Assembly: GCF_042477335.2 (NCBI RefSeq)
Contig: NC_091248.1
Span: forward strand, 122,038,501-122,102,500
Reading direction: 5' to 3'
Source of the DNA: Ovis canadensis
Lineage: Eukaryota > Chordata > Mammalia > Artiodactyla > Bovidae
Length of the DNA: 64,000 bases
Translations under genes and position numbers: made by a program
The notes under the pieces: model-generated
What the model was told of the DNA's origin: nothing
Databases searched by the model: none
The model's input: the letters and a program-made list of their open reading frames with translations, nothing else
In this document: in pieces, positions 32,890 through 44,432 of the stretch
Position numbering within the stretch: the stretch's first letter is position 1
Layout of the letters: every line of letters starts with the position of its first letter

Positions 32890-34387
32890 GATACACAGTA
32901 TTGTTCATATAATTTTAAATATATATGTGAAAATATAGGTATAGTGAAAAATGGAAAATTGTTTATAGAAATTATTAACAATCATCAGCTTTGGACATAT
33001 ATTTCACATATGTATTTTCTCTTCAATGTTTTATGAATTTGTATGTTTCTCTAAGATAATTAGAAAACTTGATGTTAGAATCTCATATGATGTAGATGCT
33101 TCTTTACCCATAGTGTAAACCAGATCATTGAAACATTAATTTATAAGTCTAAAATTTCCAGAAGACTATAATTACCTGAAAACCAAGAAAATAAAAAACG
33201 GTTAGCAAGATAATATGATTTGGTGATACTAAATCTACATTGCCAAAAAAACTACTGTATAAGATTGAGATTGCTCTTTATGATATAATGTTAATTTAGT
33301 AAAATAGATTTTGATCTCCAAAAGAAGTCAGTAAACGTGTTAAGATTAAACAAGTCAAGGTAAGAATCCATTATCCACTTAGCAATCTATATACTGTCCC
33401 AAATTATGTTTATCCCTATTGCATGGGGATATCAGAAATGTGGCAAAAGTGATGATAAAAAAATTATTAAACACTCGATATAAGCAGATATTTTTAAATG
33501 ATTCTTCAATACAAGAAGACATATTTTAAGTGAAATAATTGCTTCCAACCTGAAATGGGAAATGTACAAGATGAGTATAGGATAGTTTGTTAAGCCAGAA
33601 GAAAGTACTTAAAACTTTACGGATTAAAACCTTTATAATGGAAATAACATTGAGGAACCACCTTAGCCAATGATCAACATCAACATTACTGGGACAAATT
33701 ATCTGTGTATTAATGGAGGGCATTAAGAAGGACATTTTTGTTTCTGCTAAAAAAATGTTTAATCTGAGTTAGAACATGGACAATAAATGGAAAATGCATT
33801 GAGAAACACTTTACAAAACAAGAACTCATACTCTTCAAAAATATCACCGTCAAGGCAAGAAATGCAAAGAATGTAAAATTAGAGGAAATGGTAGGATATG
33901 TGATGTTGAATTTGAACCTTAGACTACCAGGGCAGGAAATGCTGTATTTAGAGTAGTGAATCATCTTAATGTTACATCTCCTGTTTTTGGTAATTATACT
34001 GAGAATACATTAGCAAGTATCCATGTTACAGAGAAAAAATTCCAAAAGGTTTAGGTGTAAATCGCCAATAGGTGAATATGGTTTCCTGTTAGTCTTATGG
34101 GGTCTCCAGGAAATTAACACTATGTGCACACAAAGAAGATAAATGATAAGGCAAAATTTAAAAAAACAGTTTGGTAAAATCTATATAGTAGTATAGTTTA
34201 TAGTCCCTGATACTTATCTGAAATTTTGGATTACTTCACATTAAAAAAAAAAAAAGGGCGAAGAAACTTAGAAAAATTAAAATCAGTAATGCAGGGACAA
34301 GTATACCAGCTTCTTCTTCATTCCCTTCTGATAAATAACTCCTGTTTTCATTGTTATCCAGCTGTGACCTTGCCATCACACTTCACT
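32890..34387. other. AT-rich DNA upstream of OR gene
   Basis: About 1.5 kb, strongly AT-rich, with a short A run near 34242. I recognise no repeat or gene; 5' noncoding exons and promoter of the downstream receptor may lie here but cannot be placed from sequence. Confidence 0.4.
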
Positions 34388-34407
34388 CCTTGACAGACTG
34401 TCTTTAG
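34388..34407 (+). promoter_or_regulatory. Candidate 3' splice site upstream of OR ATG
   Basis: GACTGTCTTTAG ends in an AG at 34406-34407, two bases before the receptor ATG. The position fits the usual OR gene plan of a coding exon whose acceptor lies just before the start codon. Confidence 0.35.
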
Positions 34408-34409
34408 GA

Positions 34410-35342
34410 ATGGAGGGCAATCAATCATGGATTGCAGAATTCATCCTGGTAGGATTCCAGCTCAGTGAAGACATGGAATTGGTCCTGTTTGGTATCTTCT
34501 CCCTGTTATATACCTTCAACCTGCTGGCAAATGGCATGATCTTGGGTCTCATCTGCCTCGACCCTAGACTGCACACCCCCATGTACTACTTCCTGTCTCA
34601 TCTGGCCATCATTGACATATCCTATGCTTCTAGCAATTTGCCCAATTTGCTGGCAAATCTAGTGAAACACAAAAAAGACATCTCCTTTATCTTATGTACT
34701 TTGCAGATGATTTTTAATTTGACTTTTGCTTCAATAGAGTGTTTGATTTTGGTGGTAATGTCCTATGACAGGTTTGTGGCGATCTGCCACCCCCTACAGT
34801 ACATGGTCATCATGAACTGGAGGGTGTGCACGTTCCTGGCCATTGCTTGCTGGGCGTGTGGATTTTCCCTGGCGATAGTACAAGTAAGTCTGTTTCTAAG
34901 GCTGCCCTTCTGTGGGCCCCAGAAGGTGAACCATTTCTTCTGTGAGATTCAATCTGTTCTCAAAGTGACCTGTGGTGACATCTGGATCAATGAAATGTTT
35001 CTCTTTGCTGAAGGTGTGTTTATTTTAGTTGGGCCCCTTTCCTTGATGTTGGTCTCCTACGTGCACATCCTCTGGGCAATCCTGAAGATCCAGTCAAAGG
35101 AGGGCCGCAAGAAAGCCTTCTCTACCTGCTCCTCCCACCTCTGTGTGGTTGGGTTCTACTTTGGCATAGCCATGATGGTGTACTTGGCCCCTGACAGTAG
35201 CCACCGAGAGGAACAGAAGAAAATCCTTTTCCTGTTTTACACTCTATTCAACCCATTGCTGAACCCTCTTGTCTACAGCGTACGGAATGCTCAAGTGAAG
35301 GCTGCCTTCCACAGAGTATTGCAGAAAAAGAGGACAGTGTGA
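34410..35342 (+). CDS. Olfactory receptor, OR2A family (310 aa, intact)
   Basis: A full-length, uninterrupted odorant receptor; 310 residues is normal for the family. Features in order: N-glycosylation site NQS at 4-6; TM1 with LLANG at 38-42, where most relatives have LLGNG; LHTPMYYFLSHLAIID at the start of TM2 (54-69); conserved TM3 Cys at 96; MSYDRFVAICHPLQY at 117-131, a DRF instead of the common DRY; ECL2 cysteines at 168, 178 and 188; KAFSTCSSHL at 235-244; NPLLNPLVY at 281-289; basic tail QKKRTV. The protein should couple odorant binding to Golf in olfactory cilia. By memory it sits with the OR2A2/OR2A12/OR2A14 group rather than OR2A25. It shares orientation with the other three OR genes, consistent with a tandem cluster. 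No damage is seen. Confidence 0.96.
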   Translation: MEGNQSWIAEFILVGFQLSEDMELVLFGIFSLLYTFNLLANGMILGLICLDPRLHTPMYYFLSHLAIIDISYASSNLPNLLANLVKHKKDISFILCTLQMIFNLTFASIECLILVVMSYDRFVAICHPLQYMVIMNWRVCTFLAIACWACGFSLAIVQVSLFLRLPFCGPQKVNHFFCEIQSVLKVTCGDIWINEMFLFAEGVFILVGPLSLMLVSYVHILWAILKIQSKEGRKKAFSTCSSHLCVVGFYFGIAMMVYLAPDSSHREEQKKILFLFYTLFNPLLNPLVYSVRNAQVKAAFHRVLQKKRTV

Positions 35343-35850
35343 GGGAGGGTCCAGTTTTGGTTCACTGCATTTTCCCCCAGTGAGATGTGATTGCTGGTAT
35401 ACAAAACTCAACAAAATTTCCCGAGAAGATGCATGATTTCATGATGACAATTACTCAAGAGGAACATCAACATGATGGCAGAGTAAGATCCCCTAAGCCA
35501 TTGTTCCTCCATGGAGACCAGAATATACCAGCCATATTTCCTTTCTGAAAATAACAGAAGTCAGATAAGAGGTGTCAGCACCCCAGACAAACACAACGCC
35601 AAGAAGAGATACAGTAAGTGAAGAGTTTACACAAATTGATGACACTTTACCTCCTATAGCTACCTCCTGTATCTGCCACCATGTGTCCAGATCAGGAGAA
35701 AATTCCCAACTCCCATCTCTTCTTCAAGAGGGAAAAAGAAAACTGAACAATGTGGATATTTTGTAGCTTTTCGGAGAGTGGCCTGAAGGTTAGTTTTCTC
35801 ACTTGTTTCAGAGCACTGATGCGAATGGCAATTTGGATTCCTTGTAGATA
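35343..35850. other. Downstream of OR; possible L1 5'-UTR scrap
   Basis: From about 35470 the text ATGATGGCAGAGTAAGAT followed by CTCCATGGAGACCAG resembles the start of an old L1 (whose 5' end reads like AAGATGGCAGAGTAGG). The match then fades. No gene is supported. Confidence 0.35.
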
Positions 35851-37529
35851 CCAAGGGAAAGTTTCATGCAAAGATGGGCTCGATAAAGGACAGAAATGGT
35901 CTGGACCTAAGAGAAGCAGAAGATATTAAGAAGAGGTGGAAAGAATACATGGAAGAACTGTACAAAAAAGATCTTCAAGACCCACATAATCATGATGATG
36001 TGATCACTCATCTAGAGCCAGACATCTTGGAGTGTGAAGTCAAGTGGGCCTTAGAAAGCATCACTACAAACAAAGCTAGTGGAGGTGATGGAATTCCAGT
36101 TGAGCTATTTCAAATCCTGAAAGATGATGCTGTGAAAGTGCTGCACTCAATATGGCAGCCAATTTGGAAAACTCAGCAGTGGCCACAGGACTGGAAAAGG
36201 TCAGTTTTCATTCCAATCCCAAAGAAAGGCAATGCCAAAGAATGCTCAAACTACCACACAATTGCACTCATCTCACATGCTAGTAAAGTAATGCTCAAAA
36301 TTCTCCAATACATGAATCGTGAACTCCCTGATGTTCAAGCTGGTTTCAGAAAAGGCAGAGGAACCAGAGATCAAATTGCCAACATCCCCTGGATTATGGA
36401 AAAAGCAAGAGAGTTCCAGAAAAACATCTATTTCTGCTTTATTGACTATGCCAAAGTCTTTGACTATGTGGATCACAAGAAACTGTGGAAAATTCTGAAA
36501 AAGATGGGAATACCAGACCACCTGACCTGCCTCTTGAGAAATCTGTATTCAGGTTAGGAAGCAATAGTTAGAACTGGACATGGAACAAAAGACTGGTTCC
36601 GAATAGGAAAAGGAGGACGTCAAGTCTGTATATTGTCACCCTGTTTATTTAACTTACATGCAGAGTACATCATGAGAAATGCTGGAGTAGAAGAAACACA
36701 AGCTGGAATCAAGATTGCCAGGAGAAATATCAATAACCTCACATATGCAGATGACACCATCCTTATGGCAGAAAGTGAAGAGGAGCTAAAAAGCCTCTTG
36801 ATGAAAGTGAAAGAGGAGAGTGAAAAAGTTGGCTTAAAGCTCAACATTCAGAAAACGAAGATCATGGCATCTGGTCCCATCACTTCATGGGAAATAGATG
36901 GGGAAACAGTGAAAACAGTGTCAGACTCTATTTTTGGGGGCTCCAAAATCACTGCAGATGGTGACTGCAGCCATGAAATTAAAAGACGCTTACTCCTTGG
37001 AAGAAACGTTATGACCAACCTAGATAGTATATTCAAAAGCAGAGACATTACTTTGCTGACTAAGGTCCATCTAGTCAAGGCTATGGTTTTTCCTGTGGTC
37101 ATGTATGGATGTGAGAGTTGGACTGTGAAGAAGGCTGAGCACCAAAGAATTGATGCATTTGAACTGTGGTGTTGGAGAAGACTCCTGAGGGTCCCTTGGA
37201 CTGCCAGGAGATCCAACCAGTCCATTCTGAAGGAGATCAGCCCTGGGATTTCTTTGGAAGGAATGATGCTAAAGCTGAAGCTCCAGTACTTTGGCCACCT
37301 CATGGGAAGAGTTGACTCATTGGGAAAGACTCTGATGCTGGGAGAGATTGGGGGCAGGAGGAGAAGGGAATGACCCAGGATGAGATGGCTGGATGGCATG
37401 ACGGACTCAATGGACGTGAGTCTAGGAAACTCTGGTATTAAGTGATGGACAGGGAGGCCTGGCATGCTGCGATTCATGGTGTCGCAAAGAGTCGGACATG
37501 ACTGAGCGACTGAACCGAACTGAACTGTA
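35851..37529 (+). mobile_element. BovB LINE, 5'-truncated, nearly open RT
   Basis: A 1.68-kb BovB starting in AGATACCAAGGGAAAG (between the endonuclease and RT) and ending in GAACCGAACTGAACTG. Two long open stretches in one element, 35874-36557 (227 codons: KASGGDGIPVELFQ, PKKGNAKECSNY, FIDYAKVFDYVDHKKLW) and 36633-37373 (246 codons: YADDTILMAESEEEL, then the C-terminal tail), are separated mainly by a TAG where relatives have a Gln codon (GlyGlnGlu after LYSG) and a few nearby codons. It is among the best-preserved RT regions here, but without an endonuclease. Confidence 0.93.
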
Positions 37530-38665
37530 GGGGCCACTGGGAAACATCGCAAGCATTCCAACTTTTTATAGATATATAGAGATTGTAGCATGTCAGACAA
37601 ACACCAGGTAGAGCAAGTCTGTACAGGCTCCAGGAAAAAAAAAAAATAAAGGGCAAACCTCTTTAACTGAGAAAGTACATAAACCGATTCAGAGAAGCTG
37701 CATCCACAGTCAAGGCTAGGAGGTCCCCAGAATCTCTAGGAGAGCTTATTGCTGAAGACCTTCCCCTTCTCAAAGTCAGTCAATTGACTAGGAGAAGTAG
37801 CTGTTTTTCCAAACGCCCACATCTCAGCTACAGTTCATAAGATATATAGTGAAACAGGGAAATCATGGACCAATTAAAGGAGCAAACTAAATCTCAAGAA
37901 ACTATCCCTAAGGAGATGTAGATATGAGTCACCTGGCGAAAATCCAGGATCATCATTTTAACGATATTGAATAATCTATAAAACATATAGACAAATAAAA
38001 TGATACATGAACAAAATGAAAGTATCACAAAGAGATAAAAACTATAAGAAGAACCAAACATAAATTCTGGGACTGAGTTGAAAAATTGATTACAGGGGTT
38101 CAAGCGAGAAATTAGGAACTGGTTGGAGACTGATGAAAACAAGACACAGCATGCCAAAAATGTGTGGCTGCGAAAGCAGTACTGAGAAGGGAGCTTTCAG
38201 TAGCATGTCCTCATGCATTTATAAAGAGAGAAGATTGAAAACCAACACCCTCACTTTACATCTGAACCAGAAATAGAAGAAAAATCAACCCCAATATGGC
38301 AGAAATAAGAAAGTGATAAATACTGGAATGTAGATAAGCAAAATAGAGAATAGAAAACAGCCAACTGGTAGAAAAAGAAGTCAATGAAACTAAGAAATGG
38401 TATCCCGAGAAACTCAAAATATTGGCAAACCCTTATCTAAACTGAAAGAAAAAGAGATATATGTAGGATATTCAGATACCTAGAAACATGAAGTAGAATA
38501 ATGGTTACAAGTGACTAGGAGACGAGAATAAGAAGTTATTTAATTGGTACAGAGTCTGTTTGAGGTGGGAAAGTTCTGGAGATGGATATTGATGATGGCG
38601 CCACAGTGTTATTGACAATGTCACTGAAGTGTACATTTAAAATTTTAGAAGACAAGTTCAAGACA
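37530..38665 (+). mobile_element. Old L1 remnant (ORF1, ORF2 and 3' UTR pieces)
   Basis: Forward-strand L1 pieces in order but with internal loss. An ORF1-like stretch lies near 37990-38130 (ATGAACAAAATGAAAG, AAGAACCAAACATAAATTCT). An ORF2-like stretch lies near 38180-38470 (TGAGAAGGGAGCTTTC, TGAAACTAAGAAATGG). A 3' UTR stretch lies at about 38500-38665 (GGTACAGAGTCTGTTTGAGG, AAAGTTCTGGAGATGGATAT, CACTGAAGTGTACATTTAAA). The BovB at 35851-37529 abuts its left side. Confidence 0.55.
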
Positions 38666-40773
38666 GAAGAGTTGTAAGACCCTGAGTATATCTCGCATGA
38701 ATATATCAAAGCTGAAACTACATATGAAAGAGCTCTCTCTCTTTGAGAACTAAAGTAGAACAAGTTTTGTACAACCGTGAATAGAAAAGAAATAACTCCA
38801 CACCAAACATGTAGGAGGGAAAGAGAAACAATCTAGTTGGGACCCACACACCCATTGTGCATCCTAGAAGGGGAGGAGGTTATCCCAAGATGGGCATCCT
38901 CCCCAAGGAACAAGGAGTTCAAGCACCATATAGGGCACCCCAGCCCTGGGGCCCTGCACTAGCAAGACAAAAAGCTTTTGCTGGTTTTGAAACCTGTGAG
39001 GCTTATAACTGAGAGAGCCCAAGGGCTATTGAAAATCTAAATGTCCCTGTTTAAGGGAGTACACATGGACTTGCTTCCTCCCAGGTCCTGTGCAGAAACA
39101 GCAAGATGAAAAGTGCCTGGTGCTATGGCCAGCTTGCCAAGACCACTCCAGTGGGCCCCACCCCCAGTCTTCCTGGACTGTAGCTCTAGCCTCTCTGGCT
39201 CTGGCACATATCCCACTAAGGCAGTGGCCACCAATACCCCTGCCCCCAGGAGAAGCAGCAGCTCTCCTCAGGCTCCAGCCCCAGCCACTCCCTCTTTGGT
39301 CACACTCCCGGTCAAGGTAGTGGCCACGAGCACGGCCTGGGGGCTCTCATCAGGTAATGGCTCCAGTCTCTCTGGCTCCAGCTCTGCACCCACCAAAATG
39401 GTTACTTCAGTGTGATCCAGGAGAAGCCTCAGCCCACAACTAATCCTAGGTCTAGTCCCCAGCAGCAGCTCATGGCTCACTGAAGCAAGGCCTCACAGTG
39501 TGCCCTCAAAAGGGCCTCAGCCTACGTCAGACTCTAGCTCTAGCCCCACCCAGCCCTGGCTCCAATTCTGACCCCTACAAGTGGAGGCCCCAGCAGGCCC
39601 TGAAAAGAGCCTCAGCACAGACTTGTGCCAGTTCCAGATCTTGCCCAAAGGCACTGGGCACATGTAGACTACATAAGGAGTCTCCCACACAAGACATGCC
39701 TTTAAGACTAAAAAAAAAAAAGAATAAGAAATACAAATCAGAGCTGGAGAACACAATGCTGAAATAAAAAATACACTAGAAGGAATCAACAGCACATTAG
39801 TACATAGATTAGGTAATATAGATGCATAAGTGATCTGCAAGGTTAATTGCGAAATCACTCAACCAGAACAAAAACAAAGATAATTAAATCAGGATAGTTT
39901 AAGGGACCTGTGAAACAATAATAACTATACTAACATTTGCATTATAGGAGTCCCAGGTGAAGAGAGAAAGGGGTAAAAAATGTACTTGATGACATAATTG
40001 CTGAAACATTCCCTAACCTAAAGGAACTAGATATACAGGTCCAGGTAACACAAATACCCACCAAGACATATCAATATTAAAATAGCAAAATTTAAAGATA
40101 AAGAATTTCAAAGGCAACAAGAGAAAAACAAAGAGTCACATATAAAGGAACTTCCATAAGGCTATCAGTTGATTTTTCAGCAGAATATTTGCGGGCCAGA
40201 AGGGACTGGCATTATATAAAGTGCTGAATAAAAGCCCCTATGACCAAGGATACTCTACCCAGCAAGGTTAGCATTGATTTGAAGAAAAGAGTTTCCTAGG
40301 CAAACAAAAACTGAGTTCCTCACTACTGAACCAACCTTATAAGAAATGTTAAATGGCCCTCAAGTGAAAACTAAAGACCATAACAAGAAATAAGAAAATA
40401 CGTGTATGAAAAATCTCCCTGATAGAGGTAAATTAAAGACAGTGTATCAACCACTCAAATAAGATAGTATAAAGCTTGAAAGACAAAAGTTATAAAATCA
40501 ACTATAATTAAAATAATCAGTTAAGGGATGTGAAAACACATGTAAAATTTGATACCAAAAGACAAAACTTGTGGGAAAGGGAGTAAATATGTAGAGCCTT
40601 TAAAATGTTTAAACTTGAACAGCTATCAATATAAATATTGAAATATGTTTATATTGTATATAAACACATACATATATATGTAAAACTATACACATATATA
40701 TAGAGAAGTGAAAATACCTTTAAAAAAATAACAGAAAATCAGTAACAAAATGGCAGTAGTTATATACTTCAAA

Positions 40774-40968
40774 TGGGCTTCCCTGGTGGCTCAGCTGGTA
40801 AAGAATCCGCCTGCAATGTGGAAGACCTGGATTCGATATCTGGGTTGGGAAGATCCCCTAGAGAAGGGAATGGTTACCCACTCCAGTATTCTGGCCTGGA
40901 GAATGCCATGGACTCTTTAGTCTATGGGATCACAAAGAGTCAGACATGACTGTGTGACTTTCACTTTC
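40774..40968 (+). mobile_element. Bov-tA SINE
   Basis: A complete Bov-tA with GGGCTTCCCTGGTGGCTCAG head and GACTTTCACTTTCA end, inserted just before the L1 ORF2 start. Confidence 0.93.
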
Positions 40969-41063
40969 ATATATTCATCAATAATCACTTTAACTGTAAA
41001 TGGACTAAATGCTCCAGTGAAAGGACATAGGATGGCTCAATGGGTTGAAAAGCAGAAAACAAG

Positions 41064-41065
<2 letters not shown>

Positions 41066-41124
<59 letters not shown>
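41066..41124. repeat. (GA)n microsatellite, ~59 bp
   Basis: Some 29 uninterrupted GA units within L1 ORF2, followed by an A-rich stretch. On both strands it yields meaningless Arg-Glu or Ser-Leu repeats. It is very likely length-polymorphic. Confidence 0.97.
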
Positions 41125-41127
<3 letters not shown>

Positions 41128-41708
41128 AAACCACCAACAGCAAAAAAAAAAAAAAAAAACGCAAAAAAACCCCACCAATCTATATGCCTCTTACAAGACA
41201 TCTGGAACAGAACTAAACACACACAAGGAGTGAAAACAGAGAGATATCCTATCCTATGCAAATGGAAATGAAAAGAAAGCTGGGGTAGCAATACTCATAT
41301 CAAACAAAATAGACTTTTGAAACATCTATAACAAAAGACATTAAATTAAGAAGACAAATTAAATGTTTTCTGACTACACAGTATTAAACTAGGAATAAAT
41401 TATAAGAAGAACACTGGAAAAAATACAAATGTAAGGAGACTAGACAACATGCTACTAAAAAGGATGCTACCAAAGGATCAACTGGAAAGAAAAAAAAGAA
41501 ATTTATAAAATACCTTCAAGATGAATGAAAAGAGAAACACAGCTTTTCAAAATATATGGAACACAGCAAAAGCAGTTAAAAAAAGAATACAGGGCTATGT
41601 CAAGAAACAAAAATCTCAAGCAATCTTAACTTTACAACTAAAGGAGTTAGAAAAAGAATGATAGATGTCCCTGGTGGCTCAGTTGTAAAGAATCCACCTG
41701 TAATGCAG

Positions 41709-41912
41709 CAGTGAAGAAAGTGAAAATGAAAGTTGCTCAATTGTGTCTGACTCATTGCAACCCCATGGACTGTACAGTCCGCGGAATTCACCAGGCAAGA
41801 ATACTAGACTGGCTAGTCTTTCCCTTCTCCAGGCGATCTTCCAAACCCAGGGATTGAACCTAGGTCTCCCCCATTGCAGGAGGATTCTTTACCAGCTGAG
41901 CCACAAGGGAAG
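41709..41912 (-). mobile_element. Bov-tA SINE, inner
   Basis: A reverse-oriented Bov-tA (AGTGAAGAAAGTGAAAATGA at the left; GGAGGATTCTTTACCAGC and TGAGCCACAAGGGAAGCC at the right). It directly abuts the BovB that follows, without intervening sequence. Confidence 0.9.
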
Positions 41913-42818
41913 CCTTGTGCTTCTGCTTTATTGACTATACCAAAGCCTTTGACTACACCAAAGCCTTTGACTGGGTGGATCACAATAAACTGCAAGGATG
42001 CACCACAAGCTGGAATCAAGATGGCCAAGAGAAATATCCATAATCTCGAGTATGCAGATGCCACCACCACTGTGACAGAAAGTGAAGAACTAAAGAGCTT
42101 CTTGATGAATGTGAAAGAGGAGAGTGAAAAGTTGGCTTAAAACTCAACATTCAGAAAACGAAGATCATGGCATCCGGTCCCATCACTTCATGGCAAAAAA
42201 TGAGGAAACAATGGAAACAGTGAGAGACTTCATTTCAAGGGCTCCAAAATCACTACAGATGGGGACTGCAGCCATGAAATTAAAAGACGCTTACTCCTTG
42301 TCAGAAAAGCCATAACCAACCTAGATAGCATATTAAAAAGCAGAGACATTCCTTTTCCAAGAAAGCCCATCTACTCAAAGCTATGGTTGTTCCAGTGGTC
42401 ATGTATGGATGTGAGAGTTGGGCTATAAAGAAAGCTGAGCACCGAATAACTGATGCTTTTGACTGTGGTGTTGGAGAAGACTCTTGAGAGTCCCTTGGAC
42501 TGCAAGGAGACCCAACGAGTGCATTCTAAAGGAAATCAGTCCTGAATATTCTCTGGAAGGACTGATGCTGAAGCTGGAGCTCCAATACTTTGGCCACCTC
42601 ATGTGAGGACACTCAGTCATTGGAAAAGACCCTGATGCTGGGAAAGATTGAAGGTGGGAGGAGAAGGGGACGACAGAGGATGAGATGGTTGGATGGCATC
42701 ACTGACTCGATGGACGTGAGTTTAAGTAAGCTCCAGGAGTTCGTGATTGACAGGGAAGCCTGGCGAGCTGCAGTCCATAGGGTCGCAAAAAGTGGGACAG
42801 GACTGAGCAACTGAACTG
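41913..42818 (+). mobile_element. BovB LINE, 5'-truncated and rearranged
   Basis: It starts within RT motif A coding sequence and ends at CTGAACTGAA. Motif A carries an 18-base tandem duplication (DYTKAF twice). The segment between motif A and motif C is largely deleted after AATAAACTG. Motif C reads YADATT, having lost its second catalytic Asp. The C-terminal tail is frameshifted. Clearly non-functional. Confidence 0.92.
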
Positions 42819-43522
42819 AATGCAGGAGTCGCTGGTTCGATCCCTAGGTTGAGAAGATCCCCTGGAAAAGGAAATGGCAACTCACTCCAGTATTCTTGCC
42901 AGTAGAATTCCATGAACAGAGAAGCATGACTGTCCATGAGGTCGCAAAGGTGTTGGACACAACTTCGCAACTAAACAGCAAAATTCTTCAAAGTTAGTGG
43001 AAGGAAATAATAAAGACCAGAGTGGAAATTAATGACATGGTGACCAAATAAATGAATAAATAAAAGAGATCAATGAAATTAAAAGCTGGTTCTTTGAAAA
43101 CATAAACTCAATAGACCTTTAGACAGATTCATCATGAAAAAAAGAAAGAGGGCTTAAATGAATAAAATCAGAAATTAAAGAGAAGTTTCAGCTGATATCA
43201 CTAAAAAGCAAATAACTATAAGGGGATACTATAAACCGTTATTCACCAACAAAGTGGGTGAACTAGAAGAATTGAAAATTGCTAGAAATAGATAGCTTTC
43301 CAAGCCTAAATCTGGAAGAAAAAGGATGCCTTCACAGGTCATTATTAGTAAATAATGATGTTAAATGAGTAATAAAATCTCCCAACAAACAGAAGTCTGG
43401 GACCAAAGGGCTTTACAGACAAATTCTACCAAATATTTAAAGAAGAGTTAATACCTATGCTTCTCCAGCTATTCCAAAAAATTGGAAAGTAGGAAACTTT
43501 TCAAATTTCAAAAACTTGAAAA

Positions 43523-43818
43523 GGGCTTCCTCAATAGCTCAGTTGATAAAGAATCCACCTGCAGTGCAGGAAACCCCAGTTTGATTCCTGGGTTGGGAAG
43601 ATCTCCTGGAGAAGGGATAGGCAACCCACTCCAGTATTCTTGGGCTTCCCTTGTCACTCAGCTGGTAAAGAATCTGCCTACAATGTGGGAGGCCTGGATC
43701 CAACCCCTGGGTTCAGAAGATCCCCCAGAGAAGGGAAAAGCTACCCACTCCAGTATTCTGACCTGGAGAATTCCATGGAGTCACAACGAGTCAGACATGA
43801 CTGAGCGACTTTCACTTA
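43523..43818 (+). mobile_element. Two Bov-tA SINEs head to tail
   Basis: A 3'-shortened Bov-tA (43523-43640) is followed at once by a complete one (TGGGCTTCCCTTGTCACTC from 43641 to GACTTTCACTT near 43818). The pair is bracketed by two copies of the same ~60-base L1 stretch (about 43449-43511 and 43816-43880; both read CTTCTCCAGCTATTCC), which differ at several positions. Confidence 0.88.
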
Positions 43819-44200
43819 ATACCCATCCTTCTCCAGCTATTCCCAAAAATTGAAAAGGAGGAAACACTTTCTAATTCATTCTACCAGGTCAGCAATATCC
43901 TGATACCAACTGCATATAAAAACATTTCAAAAAAATAAAATAAAAATTACAAACCATTATCCATGATTAATTTAGAAGAAAAATCCTCAATTAAATGTTA
44001 GCAAGCTGAATTCAATAATACATAAAAAATCATACACCATGATCAAGTGAGATTTATTTCAGAGATGCAAGGAGGGTGCAGTATCTACAAATATGTCAAC
44101 ATGAGACACCACATTAACAAATGAGGTGTCATTTTGTTAATGACATGAGATAACATGGTCATCTCAATAGATGCAAAAAAGCACATAACAAAATTCAACA

Positions 44201-44432
44201 GTCGCCAGTCTATGTCTGACGCAGGATGCAGCACGCTTGGGGCTGGTGCATGGGGATGACCCAGAAAGATGTTATGGGGAGGGAGGTGGGAGGGGGGGTT
44301 CATGTTTGGGAATGCATGTAAGAATTAAAGATTTTAAAATTTTAAAAATAAAAAAACTAAAATTAAAAATAAATAAATAAATAAATAAAAATAAAAATAA
44401 ATAAATAAATAAATACTAATCCCCCCCCCAAA
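44201..44432 (+). mobile_element. A-tailed retroposon, L1 3'-UTR-like
   Basis: A short body (GATGACCCAGAAAGATGTTA, GGGAGGGAGGTGGGAGGGG, TTTGGGAATGCATGTAAG) with a long A-rich AAAT/AAATA tail. The L1 around it is duplicated as AAATTCAACA at about 44191-44200 and 44437-44446, a target-site duplication. The body resembles the 3' end of ruminant L1 (GGGATGACCCAGA and GGGGAGGGAGG motifs), so it is probably a 5'-truncated variant L1, though the family is uncertain. Confidence 0.65.

Larger units (their letters stand above)
41666..42979 (+). mobile_element. Bov-tA SINE split by a nested insertion
   Basis: The head of a Bov-tA (CCCTGGTGGCTCAGTTGTAA to AATGCAG) is at 41666-41708. Its continuation (CAGGAGTCGCTGGTTCGATC onwards) is at 42819-42979. 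Everything between is a later insertion, bounded by a 7-base repeat AATGCAG at 41702-41708 and 42819-42825. The SINE itself lies in the L1. Confidence 0.85.

Noticed and set aside
39037-39767. Pro/Ser/Leu-rich open frames on both strands
   Set aside because: They lie in the GC-rich 5' UTR of the forward L1; overlap of frames and lack of any domain argue for chance.
40924-41291. Arg-Glu or Ser-Leu repeat peptides
   Set aside because: They are translations of the GA microsatellite inside a dead L1.
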